This document shows, in pieces, positions 15,895 through 24,722 of a stretch of DNA of 54,041 nt (the stretch's first letter is position 1; every line of letters begins with the position of its first letter). Position numbers and translations under genes: made by a program. The notes beneath the pieces are model-generated. The model saw only the letters and a program-made list of their open reading frames with translations, had not been told where the DNA came from and searched no databases. The stretch spans positions 1 through 54,041 of the forward strand of contig JBOHBN010000354.1 of NCBI GenBank assembly GCA_050698355.1, written 5' to 3'. The stretch comes from JBOHBN01 sp050698355 (GTDB lineage: Bacteria > Actinomycetota > Actinomycetes > Streptosporangiales > WHST01).

Positions 15895-16653
15895 GTGGCG
15901 TCTCTGCTCGCAACGCGCGGCCTCACCAAGGAGTTCGGGCACCTGCGCGTGCTCGACTCGGTCGACATCGAGGCGCGCGACGGCGAGATCCTCGGCCTGA
16001 TCGGTCCGAACGGCTCGGGCAAGTCGACCTGGATGAACTGCGTATCCGGGGCGTACCGTCCCAGCGCCGGCCGGGTCACCCTGAAAGGCAGCGACGTCAC
16101 GGGAAAGCCGCCGCACGTCATCTACCACCGCGGGCTGTCGCGGACATTCCAGCTGCTGGAGAATTTCGCGCAAATGACCGTACGGGACAACCTCGTGCTC
16201 TCCGGCCAGGAACGGCGCGGCACCATCGCCTCCCGGCTGTTGCGCTCGTCGACCCGCGTCGAGAACGAGCTTGCCCGTTCGCTCGCGGAGTTCCTCGGCA
16301 TCGCCCACCTGCTGGACGAGCGGGTGGCGACCCTCTCGTACGGCCAGCAGAAGCTCTGCGACATCGGCATGGCGCTCATGTCCGAGCCCGACATCCTCCT
16401 GCTCGACGAGCCGATGGCGGGTGTGAACCCGACGCTCATCAACGAGATCGTTGAGAGACTCGTCGAGCTGAACCGCGCCGGCACGACGCTCGTGGTCGTC
16501 GAGCACAACATGCGCGTGATGATGGAGCTGTGTCACCGGATGGTCGTGCTCGACCACGGGGAGCTGATCGCCGACGGCGAGCCGGGCGCAATCCGGCAGG
16601 ATCCCGATGTGATCGCAGCTTATTTCGGGAGCAGTTCGGGAGCGGGTGCCTGA
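15895..16653 (+). CDS. livG: Branched-chain-type ABC transporter ATPase LivG
   Basis: About 252 residues from GTG 15895 with GGGGAG upstream, one base after the livM stop. Walker A is GPNGSGKST, the signature is LSYGQQKL, Walker B is ILLLDEPMAGV, and the H-loop follows in VVVEHNMRVMM. The insert after Walker A (TLKGSDVTGKPPHVIYHRGL, then SRTFQLLENF) is typical of LivG. It hydrolyses ATP on the cytoplasmic face together with LivF. Confidence 0.91.
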   Translation: MASLLATRGLTKEFGHLRVLDSVDIEARDGEILGLIGPNGSGKSTWMNCVSGAYRPSAGRVTLKGSDVTGKPPHVIYHRGLSRTFQLLENFAQMTVRDNLVLSGQERRGTIASRLLRSSTRVENELARSLAEFLGIAHLLDERVATLSYGQQKLCDIGMALMSEPDILLLDEPMAGVNPTLINEIVERLVELNRAGTTLVVVEHNMRVMMELCHRMVVLDHGELIADGEPGAIRQDPDVIAAYFGSSSGAGA

Positions 16654-16654
16654 C

Positions 16655-17368
16655 GTGGCACTTCTCGAAGTCGATGAGCTGGCCGGCGGGTACCGTGCCG
16701 ACCTGACGATCCTGCACGGGGTGAGCCTCGCGGTGGAGGCGGGCCAGACGGTCTCCATCATCGGCCCCAACGGTGCGGGCAAATCGACGGTCCTGCGCGC
16801 GATATTCGGCATGCTGCCGCGCAAGTGCGGATCGGTCGTCTTCGACGGCCGCGACATCTCCGATGCGACGCCGATGGAGATCCTGCGGTCCGGCATCGCC
16901 TTCTCGCCGCAGGGGCGGAACCTGTTCACCGAGATGACGGTGGAGGAGAACCTGCGGCTCGGCGGCTACGTACGGCACGACCGTGCCGGCCTCACCGCGG
17001 ACATCGAGGCGGCGTTCGATGCGTTCCCCGTACTACGCGAGCACCGTGGGCGTACGGCGGGTCGGTTGTCCGGTGGCCAGATGCAGATGCTCGAGGTCGC
17101 CCGCGCGATGCTCGTCAAGCCTCGGCTGCTGCTCGTCGACGAGCCGTCGCTCGGGCTCGCGCCGACGATGGCGACGGAGGTGCTCGCGAACATCGCGACC
17201 GTGGCGGCGGGCGGCACCGCGGTGCTCATCGTGGAGCAGAACGCGGACGCGAGCCTGCGGATGTCAGACTACGCCTACGTGATCGAGACCGGGACGAATC
17301 GGGTCGAGGGTCCGGCAGCGCAGATCCTGGCCGACCCGAGCGTCCGGCTCGCGTACCTCGGCGGGTGA
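16655..17368 (+). CDS. livF: Branched-chain-type ABC transporter ATPase LivF
   Basis: About 237 residues. GTG 16655 is chosen because the TGAC-GTGGC junction repeats the livM/livG one; GTG 16646 in the same frame is an alternative giving an 8-base overlap. Walker A is GPNGAGKST, the signature is LSGGQMQML, Walker B is LLLVDEPSLGLAP, and the H-loop region is VLIVEQNAD. LivF marks include FSPQGRNLFTEMTVEENL. It is the second ATPase of the importer. Confidence 0.9.
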   Translation: MALLEVDELAGGYRADLTILHGVSLAVEAGQTVSIIGPNGAGKSTVLRAIFGMLPRKCGSVVFDGRDISDATPMEILRSGIAFSPQGRNLFTEMTVEENLRLGGYVRHDRAGLTADIEAAFDAFPVLREHRGRTAGRLSGGQMQMLEVARAMLVKPRLLLVDEPSLGLAPTMATEVLANIATVAAGGTAVLIVEQNADASLRMSDYAYVIETGTNRVEGPAAQILADPSVRLAYLGG

Positions 17369-17369
17369 C

Positions 17370-18614
17370 GTGCGTACGCAGACGAGATCGAAAGGTCGGG
17401 CAGCGGTGACGAAGGAGTCGATGCGGGCGCGCGGTCCGCGATCGTTGGTAGTCATGGTGGCCGCCTTGGCGGCGCTTGTCGCTGGTTGCGGCGGTGGCGG
17501 CGGCCAGGGCGGCGACGAGTCCGTCAACCTCGCCATCGTCGCGGAACTCTCCGGATCGGCCGCCGAGGTCGGCGAGGAGTGGAAGGAAGGGGCCGAGGCC
17601 GCCATCGCCGACATCAACGACGCCGGTGGAATCCTCGACCACAAGGTCGGGTCGTTCAGCGTGGATACCCAGAGCGATGCCGCGAAATCGGCGTCCGCGA
17701 TCCGCAACGCGCTAAGCAAGGACCCGTTCGCCGTCATCGGCCCGGTAGTGAGCTCCAGCATCGTCGTCGATGCGAAGCTCACCCGGAAGGCCAAGGTTCC
17801 CGAGGTCGTCGGCGGCGTGGCCGACGAGATCACCCAGCAGGGCAACGACTACGTTCTGCGGGCCGGGCCACCGTCCGGAGCCGAGTCCCAGGTCATCGCG
17901 AAGTTCCTCGCCGAGAACGTCGGCGCACACAAGGTCGCGATCGTGTACCGCAACGACCAGCGCGGCCAGAGCGCGAGCGAGACCCTGGGGAAGTACCTGA
18001 AGCAGGGCGGCGTATCCGTGGACGCGGTGTCCGTGGCCCCTGACCAGACAAACTACGCCGGTACGGTCGGGCGGGTGGTCACGGCAAACCCGGACGCCGT
18101 CTACCTGTCGGCCATCCCGACCCAGGACGCGCAGATCATTTCCGAGTTGAAGCGGTCCGCTCTGGGCAAGGACGTGGTGCTGACCGGTGACCAGGACGCC
18201 TTGTCGCCGACGGTGAGCAAGCTGACCGACAAGGGCAGCGACGGAATGCGCGGCGTCATCAACTACAGCGCGGACGCGCCGGGCTTTGCGAAGCTGGCGA
18301 AGAAGTTCGCGGGCAAGCATGACGGGCAGCAGCCGACGGCGAACTTCTACAAGGCCTACATCTTCACCTGGATGATCAAGTACGCGGCCGAGGATGTCGG
18401 GAAGCTCGACCAGGACGCTCTGATGGACTACATCCACGACCGTACGTTCTGCGTCGACAAGTACCCGCACCTGCTGCAGTCGTTCTACATCAAGAAGAAC
18501 GGCGACCCGGACGGTCCCGAGTACGTCACCAAGGTCGTGGACGGCAAGCAGCAGGTTGTCGGTACGGTGAAGCCGCTTGAGGAAGGTAAGTTCAGCTCGT
18601 GCAAGCCCGCTTAG
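17370..18614 (+). CDS. livK: Liv-type extracellular substrate-binding lipoprotein
   Basis: A 414-residue lipoprotein precursor. A basic N-terminus, then a hydrophobic stretch (VVMVAALAALVAGC) ends in a lipobox cysteine followed by a glycine-rich linker, so the mature protein is tethered outside the membrane. The type 1 binding fold is clear: SVNLAIVAELSGSAAEVGEE, FAVIGPVVSS, HKVAIVYRNDQRGQSAS, PDAVYLSAIPTQDAQII. GTG 17370 directly follows livF; GTG 17406 is an alternative start. Substrate is unknown; the companion M24 and enolase-superfamily enzymes suggest a carboxylate or amide rather than valine or leucine. Confidence 0.88.
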   Translation: MRTQTRSKGRAAVTKESMRARGPRSLVVMVAALAALVAGCGGGGGQGGDESVNLAIVAELSGSAAEVGEEWKEGAEAAIADINDAGGILDHKVGSFSVDTQSDAAKSASAIRNALSKDPFAVIGPVVSSSIVVDAKLTRKAKVPEVVGGVADEITQQGNDYVLRAGPPSGAESQVIAKFLAENVGAHKVAIVYRNDQRGQSASETLGKYLKQGGVSVDAVSVAPDQTNYAGTVGRVVTANPDAVYLSAIPTQDAQIISELKRSALGKDVVLTGDQDALSPTVSKLTDKGSDGMRGVINYSADAPGFAKLAKKFAGKHDGQQPTANFYKAYIFTWMIKYAAEDVGKLDQDALMDYIHDRTFCVDKYPHLLQSFYIKKNGDPDGPEYVTKVVDGKQQVVGTVKPLEEGKFSSCKPA

Positions 18615-18631
18615 GGGCACCTTGACGCTCG

Positions 18632-19807
18632 TCAGGACAGCGGGAGGCCGACGTAGTTCTCCGCGAGGCTCGTCGCATACGCCGGTGAGCGTGCGAGGTA
18701 GCGCAGCTGCGACAGCTGGAGCTGCAGCCCGTACGCGTCGTCGTCCGGGAAGCGATGCAGCATCGAGGTCATCCACCAGGAGAAGTGCTGCGCCCGCCAG
18801 ACGCGTTCCAGGCAGGTGTCCGAGTAGCCGTCGAGTTCTGTGTCGTCCCCGTGCCGGTAGTGCGCCACGAGCGCACGCGCGAGCACGTGGACGTCCGCGA
18901 CCGCGAGGTTCATGCCCTTGGCGCCGGTCGGCGGAACGATGTGCGCGGCATCCCCTGCGAGGAAGAGCCGGGCGTACCGCATCGGCTCGACGACGAGGCT
19001 GTGCATCGCGGTGATGCCCTTCTCCAGTACGGGACCGTCGCGGAGCGTCCAGGTGCCGTCGCGGGTGGCGAACCGGGCACGCAGCTCGTCCCAGATCCGC
19101 TCGTCGGACCACGCGGCGATGTCCTCGTCGGGGTCGACCTGAAGGTACAGCCGGGACACCCGCGGCGAGCGCATGCTGTGCAGCGCGAAGCCGCGCGGGC
19201 TGTGGCAGTACACCAGCTCCTCGGTCGACGGCGGCACCTCGGCGAGTATCCCGAGCCATCCGAACGGGTAGTCGCGGACGTACGCGGTGAGCACGTCACC
19301 CGGCACCGACGCGCGGCTGACGCCGTGCGAACCGTCGCATCCGGCGACGAAGTCGCAGGTCAGTTCCTGCTCGCTGGTGCTGTCCCGGAACCGTACGACG
19401 GGCCGTGGGGACTCCACGTCCTCGAGTGCGACACCCTCGGCCTCGAACAGCAGCGGCCCGCCGTACGCCAGCCGAGCCGCGATGAGGTCCTTCACGACCT
19501 CCTGCTGGCCGTAGACGGTGATCGCCCGCCCGGTGAGGTCGGTCATCGCGATGCGGTGGTCCTCGCCCTCGAAGCGCAACCGGATGCCCTCGTGCGGCAG
19601 GCCCTCGCGCTGGAGGCGCTCCCCGACCCCGCTGCGGGTCAGCAGATCGACCGTGCCCTGTTCGAGCACCCCGGCGCGGACGCGGTGCTCGACGTACTCC
19701 CGGCTCCGCGCCTCGAGTACGACCGAGTCGATGCCTGCGCTGTGCAGCAGGTGCGCCAGCATGAGTCCGGCCGGCCCGGCGCCGACGATCGCTACCTGGG
19801 TGTGCAC
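18632..19807 (-). CDS. pobA: 4-Hydroxybenzoate 3-monooxygenase
   Basis: A 391-residue flavoprotein monooxygenase that turns 4-hydroxybenzoate into protocatechuate with NAD(P)H and O2. GTG 19807 has AGAGGAGG six bases upstream. The FAD fingerprint is VAIVGAGPAGLMLAHLL. The family hallmark HRVRAGVLEQGTVDLL follows, then FVAGCDGSHGVSR and the second FAD motif LFLAGDAAHIVPPTGAKGMN. Length matches PobA (about 390). It is the last gene of the minus-strand catabolic operon and feeds the divergent pca genes, whose first substrate is protocatechuate. Confidence 0.93.
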   Translation of the reverse strand: MHTQVAIVGAGPAGLMLAHLLHSAGIDSVVLEARSREYVEHRVRAGVLEQGTVDLLTRSGVGERLQREGLPHEGIRLRFEGEDHRIAMTDLTGRAITVYGQQEVVKDLIAARLAYGGPLLFEAEGVALEDVESPRPVVRFRDSTSEQELTCDFVAGCDGSHGVSRASVPGDVLTAYVRDYPFGWLGILAEVPPSTEELVYCHSPRGFALHSMRSPRVSRLYLQVDPDEDIAAWSDERIWDELRARFATRDGTWTLRDGPVLEKGITAMHSLVVEPMRYARLFLAGDAAHIVPPTGAKGMNLAVADVHVLARALVAHYRHGDDTELDGYSDTCLERVWRAQHFSWWMTSMLHRFPDDDAYGLQLQLSQLRYLARSPAYATSLAENYVGLPLS

Positions 19808-19827
19808 GAGACCTCCTCTCTGCATGG

Positions 19828-20994
19828 TCAGCCGATGGTCTTGGGCCTGCCGACCACGATGGAAACGCCCGACATCACGACTACGACGCCGACGAGGAAC
19901 CATAGCGGCGCTGCCCAGGACCCCGTCGCGTCGCGCAGCACGCCGAGGAGCAGCGGCCCGAGGGCGGCGAGCGCGTATCCGACCCCCTGCACCATGCCCG
20001 AGAGGTTGTGCACGACCCCCTGCCGCGCGCTGCGGAGAACGATGAGGGTGACGGCCAGCGCGATTGCCGCGCCCTGCGCGAAACCCGCGAGCAGGGCCCA
20101 CAGCGGGTACAGTGCGGGCACGAACAGCAGGCCGAGCACCCCCACCGCCCAGCCGCCGCAAATGCACAGGGCGAGCCAGCGCTGGTCGCGCGTCCTGCTC
20201 GCGATCGACGGGGCGACCAGCGCGCTGGCGATGCCGACGATGTTGAACGCGGACAGCGTGTACCCGGCGTGCGACGGCGATACCCCCTGCGCCTGGAGGA
20301 TCACCGGCAGCCAGGCGTTGGCCGCGTAGAACAGGAGCGACTGCGTGGCCATGAACCCGGCGAGCGCCCAGGCCGTCCCGCTGCGCCACACGCGACCGGC
20401 CGGTTCCGGAAGGACGGCACCGACTCGTGCTGTGGATGGGCGGCTGCGGCGCCGGAACGTCCACACCGCGGCCGCACCGAGCGCGGGTGCGCTCCATAGC
20501 AACAGGCTCACCTGCCATCCCAGGCCGGCGGCGAACGCCAGCGGAGCGCTGACCGCGGCGGCGATCGCGGCGCCGCCGGTCAGCGAGGCGGAGTAGGCGC
20601 CCGTGACCGGGCCGATCGCGGCGAAGTCCCGCTTCACCACGATCGGCACGACGACATTTGCCACGGTGATGCCGGCGCCGAGCAGCACGGTTCCCGCGAA
20701 AGCCGCCGCCACCGAGCCGTACGAGCGGACCGCCACGCCGACGGCGAGCCCGAGCACACCGGCGACGAGCGCGCGTTCGGCACCCCAGCGTGTCGCCATC
20801 CACCCGGCGAGCGGGGCGAGCACACCGAAGCACAGCACAGGCACGGTGGTGAAGAGGCCAGCGGCCGCGCGGCCGAGCCCGAGGTCGTCGCGTACCTGCG
20901 GGAGCACGGGACCGAGCGCGGCGATGCTCGCGCGCAGGTTGAGGGACAAAAAGACGACGGAGGCGACGGCTGCCCATGTCGACCCCCGCTTCAC
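19828..20994 (-). CDS. MFS transporter, CynX/NimT type
   Basis: A 388-residue protein with about 12 membrane segments, starting at GTG 20994 with a GTGA overlap on the upstream binding-protein gene. Typical blocks are FLSLNLRASIAALGPVLPQV, the loop-2 motif LAPLAGWMATRWGAERAL, and VANVVVPIVVKRDF. CynX/NimT members move cyanate, nitroimidazoles or small organic acids. In this operon it most plausibly imports or exports an aromatic acid such as 4-hydroxybenzoate. Confidence 0.85.
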   Translation of the reverse strand: MKRGSTWAAVASVVFLSLNLRASIAALGPVLPQVRDDLGLGRAAAGLFTTVPVLCFGVLAPLAGWMATRWGAERALVAGVLGLAVGVAVRSYGSVAAAFAGTVLLGAGITVANVVVPIVVKRDFAAIGPVTGAYSASLTGGAAIAAAVSAPLAFAAGLGWQVSLLLWSAPALGAAAVWTFRRRSRPSTARVGAVLPEPAGRVWRSGTAWALAGFMATQSLLFYAANAWLPVILQAQGVSPSHAGYTLSAFNIVGIASALVAPSIASRTRDQRWLALCICGGWAVGVLGLLFVPALYPLWALLAGFAQGAAIALAVTLIVLRSARQGVVHNLSGMVQGVGYALAALGPLLLGVLRDATGSWAAPLWFLVGVVVVMSGVSIVVGRPKTIG

Positions 20995-21977
20995 TCAGCC
21001 CAATGTACAGCGGCCTTCGTATCCGGTGCCTTGTCGACCAGCCCGTACTTCACCATGTTGTCCGCGAAGAACTTCAGCGAACCCTTGTCGACCTTCCCGG
21101 TCCACACCGGCAGGGTGACCTTGTCGGCGAGATTCTTCTTCAGCCCGGCCGTCTCCGGCAGTGCCCTGCGGTACTCGTCGGGATGCGCCGAGATGTACTT
21201 CGCTGTTGCTGTCGCCGCCTGCTGGAACCGCGCCACCACCGCGCCGTGCTCGGCGATGAACTTCTTGCTCGTGGTGTAGGTCCCGATCTCCAGGCCGGGC
21301 TGCGCCCCGACGTAAGGGTGGAGCACGACGCGCGCGCCCTGGCTCTTCGCAACCGTGACGAACGGCTCGATCTCTGCGGCGGCATCGACCCGGTGCTTCG
21401 CCACCGCCGCGAGCATGTCGGGAAAGCCCATCTCCACGAAGTGCAGCCCCGACACGTCGACGCCGCGCTTCTGCAGAGCCGCCTTGATCACTACGTCGTT
21501 GACGTTCTTGAGCGTGTTGACCGCGATGGTCTTGCCGGCGAGGTCATCGGCGGACCTGATCGGGCTGTCCTTCGCGACGACGAGCCCGGAGAAGTCGTGC
21601 TCGGGATCCTTGCCGACCGAGGTGCCTGCGCTGATGATCTGGATGGGCAGCCCCTTGGAGCGGCCGAGCAGCACCGAGACGATGTTGGAACCACCGATAT
21701 CCAGCTCGCCCGAGACGAGGCCGGGGATGATGGCTGCCCCGCCTTGCTGCTTCTTCACCTTCAGCTTGAGGTCGTGGTCGGCGAAGATGCCCTTCTTCTT
21801 GCCGAAGAGCAGGAAGGAAGCGGGTGTGCCCTGGATGTCGCCGACCTCGACAGTCGCGACCTTGTCGTTCGACACGTTGTTCTCGCCGCCAGAGCCGCCA
21901 CAGGCAGCGACGGAAGCGAGCGCGAGGCTACTTCCTGCCGCGGTCAGCCACCGATGGAGTTTCGTGGTCTTGTGCAC
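20991..21977 (-). CDS. NitT/TauT-type substrate-binding lipoprotein, second copy
   Basis: A 328-residue precursor with a signal ending in a lipobox (LALASVAAC). It belongs to the SsuA/NrtA/ThiY-like type 2 binding proteins: VEVGDIQGTPASFLLFGKKK, IIPGLVSGELDIG, SPIRSADDLAGKTIAVN, FVEMGFPDMLAAVAKHRVDA. It is clearly similar to the product of 27110-28123 in the same operon (shared FVEMGFPDM and AKHRxDAA). No second permease or ATPase accompanies it, so both binding proteins probably use the one membrane complex, giving it two substrate ranges. Confidence 0.88.
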   Translation of the reverse strand: MHKTTKLHRWLTAAGSSLALASVAACGGSGGENNVSNDKVATVEVGDIQGTPASFLLFGKKKGIFADHDLKLKVKKQQGGAAIIPGLVSGELDIGGSNIVSVLLGRSKGLPIQIISAGTSVGKDPEHDFSGLVVAKDSPIRSADDLAGKTIAVNTLKNVNDVVIKAALQKRGVDVSGLHFVEMGFPDMLAAVAKHRVDAAAEIEPFVTVAKSQGARVVLHPYVGAQPGLEIGTYTTSKKFIAEHGAVVARFQQAATATAKYISAHPDEYRRALPETAGLKKNLADKVTLPVWTGKVDKGSLKFFADNMVKYGLVDKAPDTKAAVHWAE

Positions 21978-22012
21978 ATGTCCTCCGCACTGTCAATTGT
22001 CGAGCGGCGACC

Positions 22013-23029
22013 TCACAACGCCAGCATTCGGCGGACGTTTCCGTCGAAGATCGCCTGGCGGTCGGCGTCGCTGAGGTCGATCTGCTGCAGGTCCGCGATC
22101 GTGGTTCTGATGTAGCCGGGACCGCGTTCCGGATCGTACGGGCTGTCGGAGGCGAACAGGACGCGGTCAACCCCGAAGAACTCGATGGCGCAGCGGAGCG
22201 CATGGGGCGCACCGAACAACGCGGTGTCGGCGTAGAACATGCGGAAGTAGTCGATGGGACGTTTGGTGAGCGGGTACCCGTCGAGATTCTCGCGCTGGTC
22301 CTCGGGCGTACGGGCGCCCAGCTGATCCCACCCGGGTCCGACTCGTCCGGCGAAGTGCGGGATCATGCTGCCGGCGTGGTGGATGAGGAACTTCAGGTTG
22401 GGGTGACGCTCCAGGATCCCGCCGAATACCACCCGCGCCGTAAACGCCGATAGGTCGTACTCCCATCCGAACACCCACCAGATCTCGAATTTCGACTGCT
22501 TCTCGGTGGGGTAGTCCGCCCAGTCGGAACTCCGGCACGGATGGACCTGGATCACCTTGTCCAGTTCGGCCATCGCTGCCCAGAACGGCTCGAAACGCGG
22601 CTCATCGGGCGGCAGGCCACGCACGTGGGTGTAGACCTGAACACCGAGCGCTCCCAACTCGTTGCAGGCGTACTGAGCTTCAGCAACGGCGGCTTCCGGG
22701 TCGACCAGCGGAACCGATGCGGTGAACCCGGCGAAGCGGTCCGGGTGCTTGCTCACGAGCTCAGCGAGGCTCTCGTTGCCGAGTCTGGCCATGTCGCGTG
22801 CGACGTTGGCCGGACCCATGTCATCCACGGGTGGAGCGGTGATGTTGATGATCTGGCGGTAATCACCGAACTCGTCCATCTGGCGAAAGCGGAGGTCCAT
22901 GTCGACAAGCGAGGGGATACCCGAGACGCGTTGGCGCAAATTGGCGATGGCTGGGTTGATGTCCAGGGCCATGAACCGGTCGTAGTACGCCCTGGGCATC
23001 ACGTGGCAGAAAGCATCTGTCTTTCCCAT
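22013..23029 (-). CDS. ACMSD-like amidohydrolase (decarboxylase family)
   Basis: A 338-residue protein from ATG 23029, preceded by AAGGAGTG. It belongs to the amidohydrolase-2 group with ACMSD, 5-carboxyvanillate decarboxylase and gamma-resorcylate decarboxylase, which remove CO2 from aromatic acids without oxygen. Motifs: the N-terminal TDAFCHVMP in place of the usual D-x-H-x-H-x-x-P, GVQVYTHVRGLP, IQVHPCRSSDW, LKFLIHHAGSMIPHFAGR, and the metal aspartate region VLFASDSPYDPERGPG. The first histidine of the usual pair is phenylalanine, so metal binding must differ. Lies in the aromatic operon after the benzoylformate-decarboxylase-like gene, with an 88-base gap. Confidence 0.82.
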   Translation of the reverse strand: MGKTDAFCHVMPRAYYDRFMALDINPAIANLRQRVSGIPSLVDMDLRFRQMDEFGDYRQIINITAPPVDDMGPANVARDMARLGNESLAELVSKHPDRFAGFTASVPLVDPEAAVAEAQYACNELGALGVQVYTHVRGLPPDEPRFEPFWAAMAELDKVIQVHPCRSSDWADYPTEKQSKFEIWWVFGWEYDLSAFTARVVFGGILERHPNLKFLIHHAGSMIPHFAGRVGPGWDQLGARTPEDQRENLDGYPLTKRPIDYFRMFYADTALFGAPHALRCAIEFFGVDRVLFASDSPYDPERGPGYIRTTIADLQQIDLSDADRQAIFDGNVRRMLAL

Positions 23030-23070
23030 GCACACTCCTTTGCGAAGGTGAGGTGCGCTGGGCGCATAGC

Positions 23071-23082
23071 GAACAAGTGTTC
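23071..23082. promoter_or_regulatory. Dyad-symmetric site upstream of the amidohydrolase gene
   Basis: GAACA-AG-TGTTC is a perfect 5-base inverted repeat flanked by outer complementary ATA/TAT and GCG/CGC bases, giving about 26 bases of partial symmetry in the 88-base gap. This is the only sizeable gap in the catabolic operon and may hold an internal promoter. IclR proteins such as the one at 33702-34478 bind comparable dyads. Confidence 0.35.
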
Positions 23083-23117
23083 TTATCGCAGGACGATAGC
23101 GGTCGGCAGTGACGGCG

Positions 23118-24722
23118 TCAACGGGACGAGCTGGGGCTGGAACCAAGCGTCACCGTGGCCTCCAACACGACCGGCTCGTCGCGGTCGGGGAGGCCGGGCA
23201 TGATGTCATCGAGCTCCGCTTCCAGGTCAGCGCGCGAGGCCACCGTACGGACTGGACAACCGAAACCGCGGGCAACCGTTCCCACGCTGACTTCCGGGAA
23301 TCCCGGCCAGGGGCCCTTGGCGCCGTTGCTGGCGGCGAGCTGATCCATCACGGCGTAGCCGCCGTTCGCCAGCACCACGACGAGGACGCCACACCGGTAG
23401 TGCACCGCGGTCCACAGCGCCTGGACGCTGTAGAGGGACGAACCGTCGCCGAGTACGGCGACGACAGGGGTCTCGGGGCACGCCAGGCGAAGCCCGATCG
23501 CCGCGGGAAGGCCGAAACCCAACCCGCCCATGGCCGCGCTGAGGAACCCCAGCGGCCGGCGTACCGGTACGGTCCGTTCCAGCTCCGGGCGATCGGACGG
23601 TGCCTCCTCGACCAGGAACGTGTCCGGTCGTATCCGCGCGGCGAGAGCGTGGAAGACGTTGGTGGACGTGAGCGGCCCGGCCGCCGAAGACTGCTCGCCC
23701 GCCCGCCGGTTGGAGGCCGGTGTTGGTGCACTCCGGTGGGCGTCGAGCCGGTCGGCCAAGGCGCGCACGGTCGGCTCAACCGGGGCGAGGACCGCGAGGT
23801 CGGCCGCGCTGCGCTGTGCCTGAGCCGGATCGTCGGTGAGCACGACGACCCGTGCATCCGGATCGACGAACGGCCCGGGCTCGTACTGGTATTGGCGAAA
23901 CGCGATGGCACCGACCACGAGCACCAGGTCGTGCCCGGCGAGAGCGGCGCGCAGTTGTTCGCGGGACGACGAGAGGTGGCCCGCGAACAGGTGGTGGTCC
24001 TGAGGAAACCCGGCACGGGCGCCGAACGCTTCCTGCCACACGGGTGCGGACAGCCGTTCCGCGAGCAGCGCCAGGGCCTCCCACGTGCCCGGGCTGTCCG
24101 CCCCGGCGCCGGCGACGACAGCCGGCCGCGTGGCCGCCCGCGCGAGGTCGAGTACGTCTCCAAGGCTGTCGGGGTCGACGGTGACCGGTCGTACGACCCG
24201 CGTCGGCACCGCGGGTGGGTCGGAGTCCATCGGCGCAGACCAGTCGCCCATCGGCGCGACGACGAGAGTCGGCCCGCGTGCGGTAGTCGCCTCGTGGTGC
24301 GCACGGGCGATGAGGGCGGGCAGGTCCTGTGGTCGTGCGGGCTGGTGCACCGCGACCGGGTAGTCGCCTGCCAGGCCGGCGAGCCGTCCCGTGAGGAACG
24401 GCTCCAGCTCCAGATGCCGGCGGTCCTGCTGGCCGACAACGACCACGAGCGGAACGCGGTTGACGCGGGCAGTCGCGAGCGCACCCACCGCGTTTCCCAG
24501 GCCGGCCGTGGTGTGGACGTTGACGAACGCCGGGCGGTCGGTGGCGAGCGCGTAGCCCGCGGCGACGCCGACGACCGAGGCCTCGTGCAGCGCCAACACG
24601 AACCGCAGGTCCTCGGGCAGGTCGGCGAGGAACGGTATCTCGGTGGAGCCCGGGTTGGCGAAGATGGTCGTGAGCCCGCACCCGCGCATCCGGTCGAGGG
24701 TGGCATCGCGTACGGACGTCAA
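23118..24722 (-). CDS. Benzoylformate-decarboxylase-like thiamine diphosphate enzyme
   Basis: A 534-residue protein from TTG 24722 (TTGA overlap with the ATPase stop). With this start the active-site residues fall on the classical MdlC numbers: S26 in NPGSTEIPF, E47 in ALHEASVVG, H70 in VNVHTTAGLGN. The thiamine-diphosphate motif is GDGSSLYSVQALW through VLANGGYAVMD. The second catalytic histidine of MdlC, in FRYHQY, is replaced: here the segment is FRQYQY (Y278). It may decarboxylate another 2-oxo acid, for example a hydroxylated phenylglyoxylate whose aldehyde leads to 4-hydroxybenzoate. No aldehyde dehydrogenase gene is present nearby. The enzyme class is certain; the substrate is inferred. 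Confidence 0.84.
   Translation of the reverse strand: MTSVRDATLDRMRGCGLTTIFANPGSTEIPFLADLPEDLRFVLALHEASVVGVAAGYALATDRPAFVNVHTTAGLGNAVGALATARVNRVPLVVVVGQQDRRHLELEPFLTGRLAGLAGDYPVAVHQPARPQDLPALIARAHHEATTARGPTLVVAPMGDWSAPMDSDPPAVPTRVVRPVTVDPDSLGDVLDLARAATRPAVVAGAGADSPGTWEALALLAERLSAPVWQEAFGARAGFPQDHHLFAGHLSSSREQLRAALAGHDLVLVVGAIAFRQYQYEPGPFVDPDARVVVLTDDPAQAQRSAADLAVLAPVEPTVRALADRLDAHRSAPTPASNRRAGEQSSAAGPLTSTNVFHALAARIRPDTFLVEEAPSDRPELERTVPVRRPLGFLSAAMGGLGFGLPAAIGLRLACPETPVVAVLGDGSSLYSVQALWTAVHYRCGVLVVVLANGGYAVMDQLAASNGAKGPWPGFPEVSVGTVARGFGCPVRTVASRADLEAELDDIMPGLPDRDEPVVLEATVTLGSSPSSSR

Noticed and set aside
14757..16121. Long antisense frames, for example 14757-16121 minus, 12632-13828 minus, 39422-40567 plus and 49338-50786 minus
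   Set aside because: They mirror clear genes in GC-rich DNA, have Arg/Asp/Gly-rich low-complexity products and no family resemblance.
18632..20977. One apparent 781-residue reading frame covering PobA and the region upstream
   Set aside because: Only the part from GTG 19807 resembles a protein family; upstream it is the MFS gene read in another frame.
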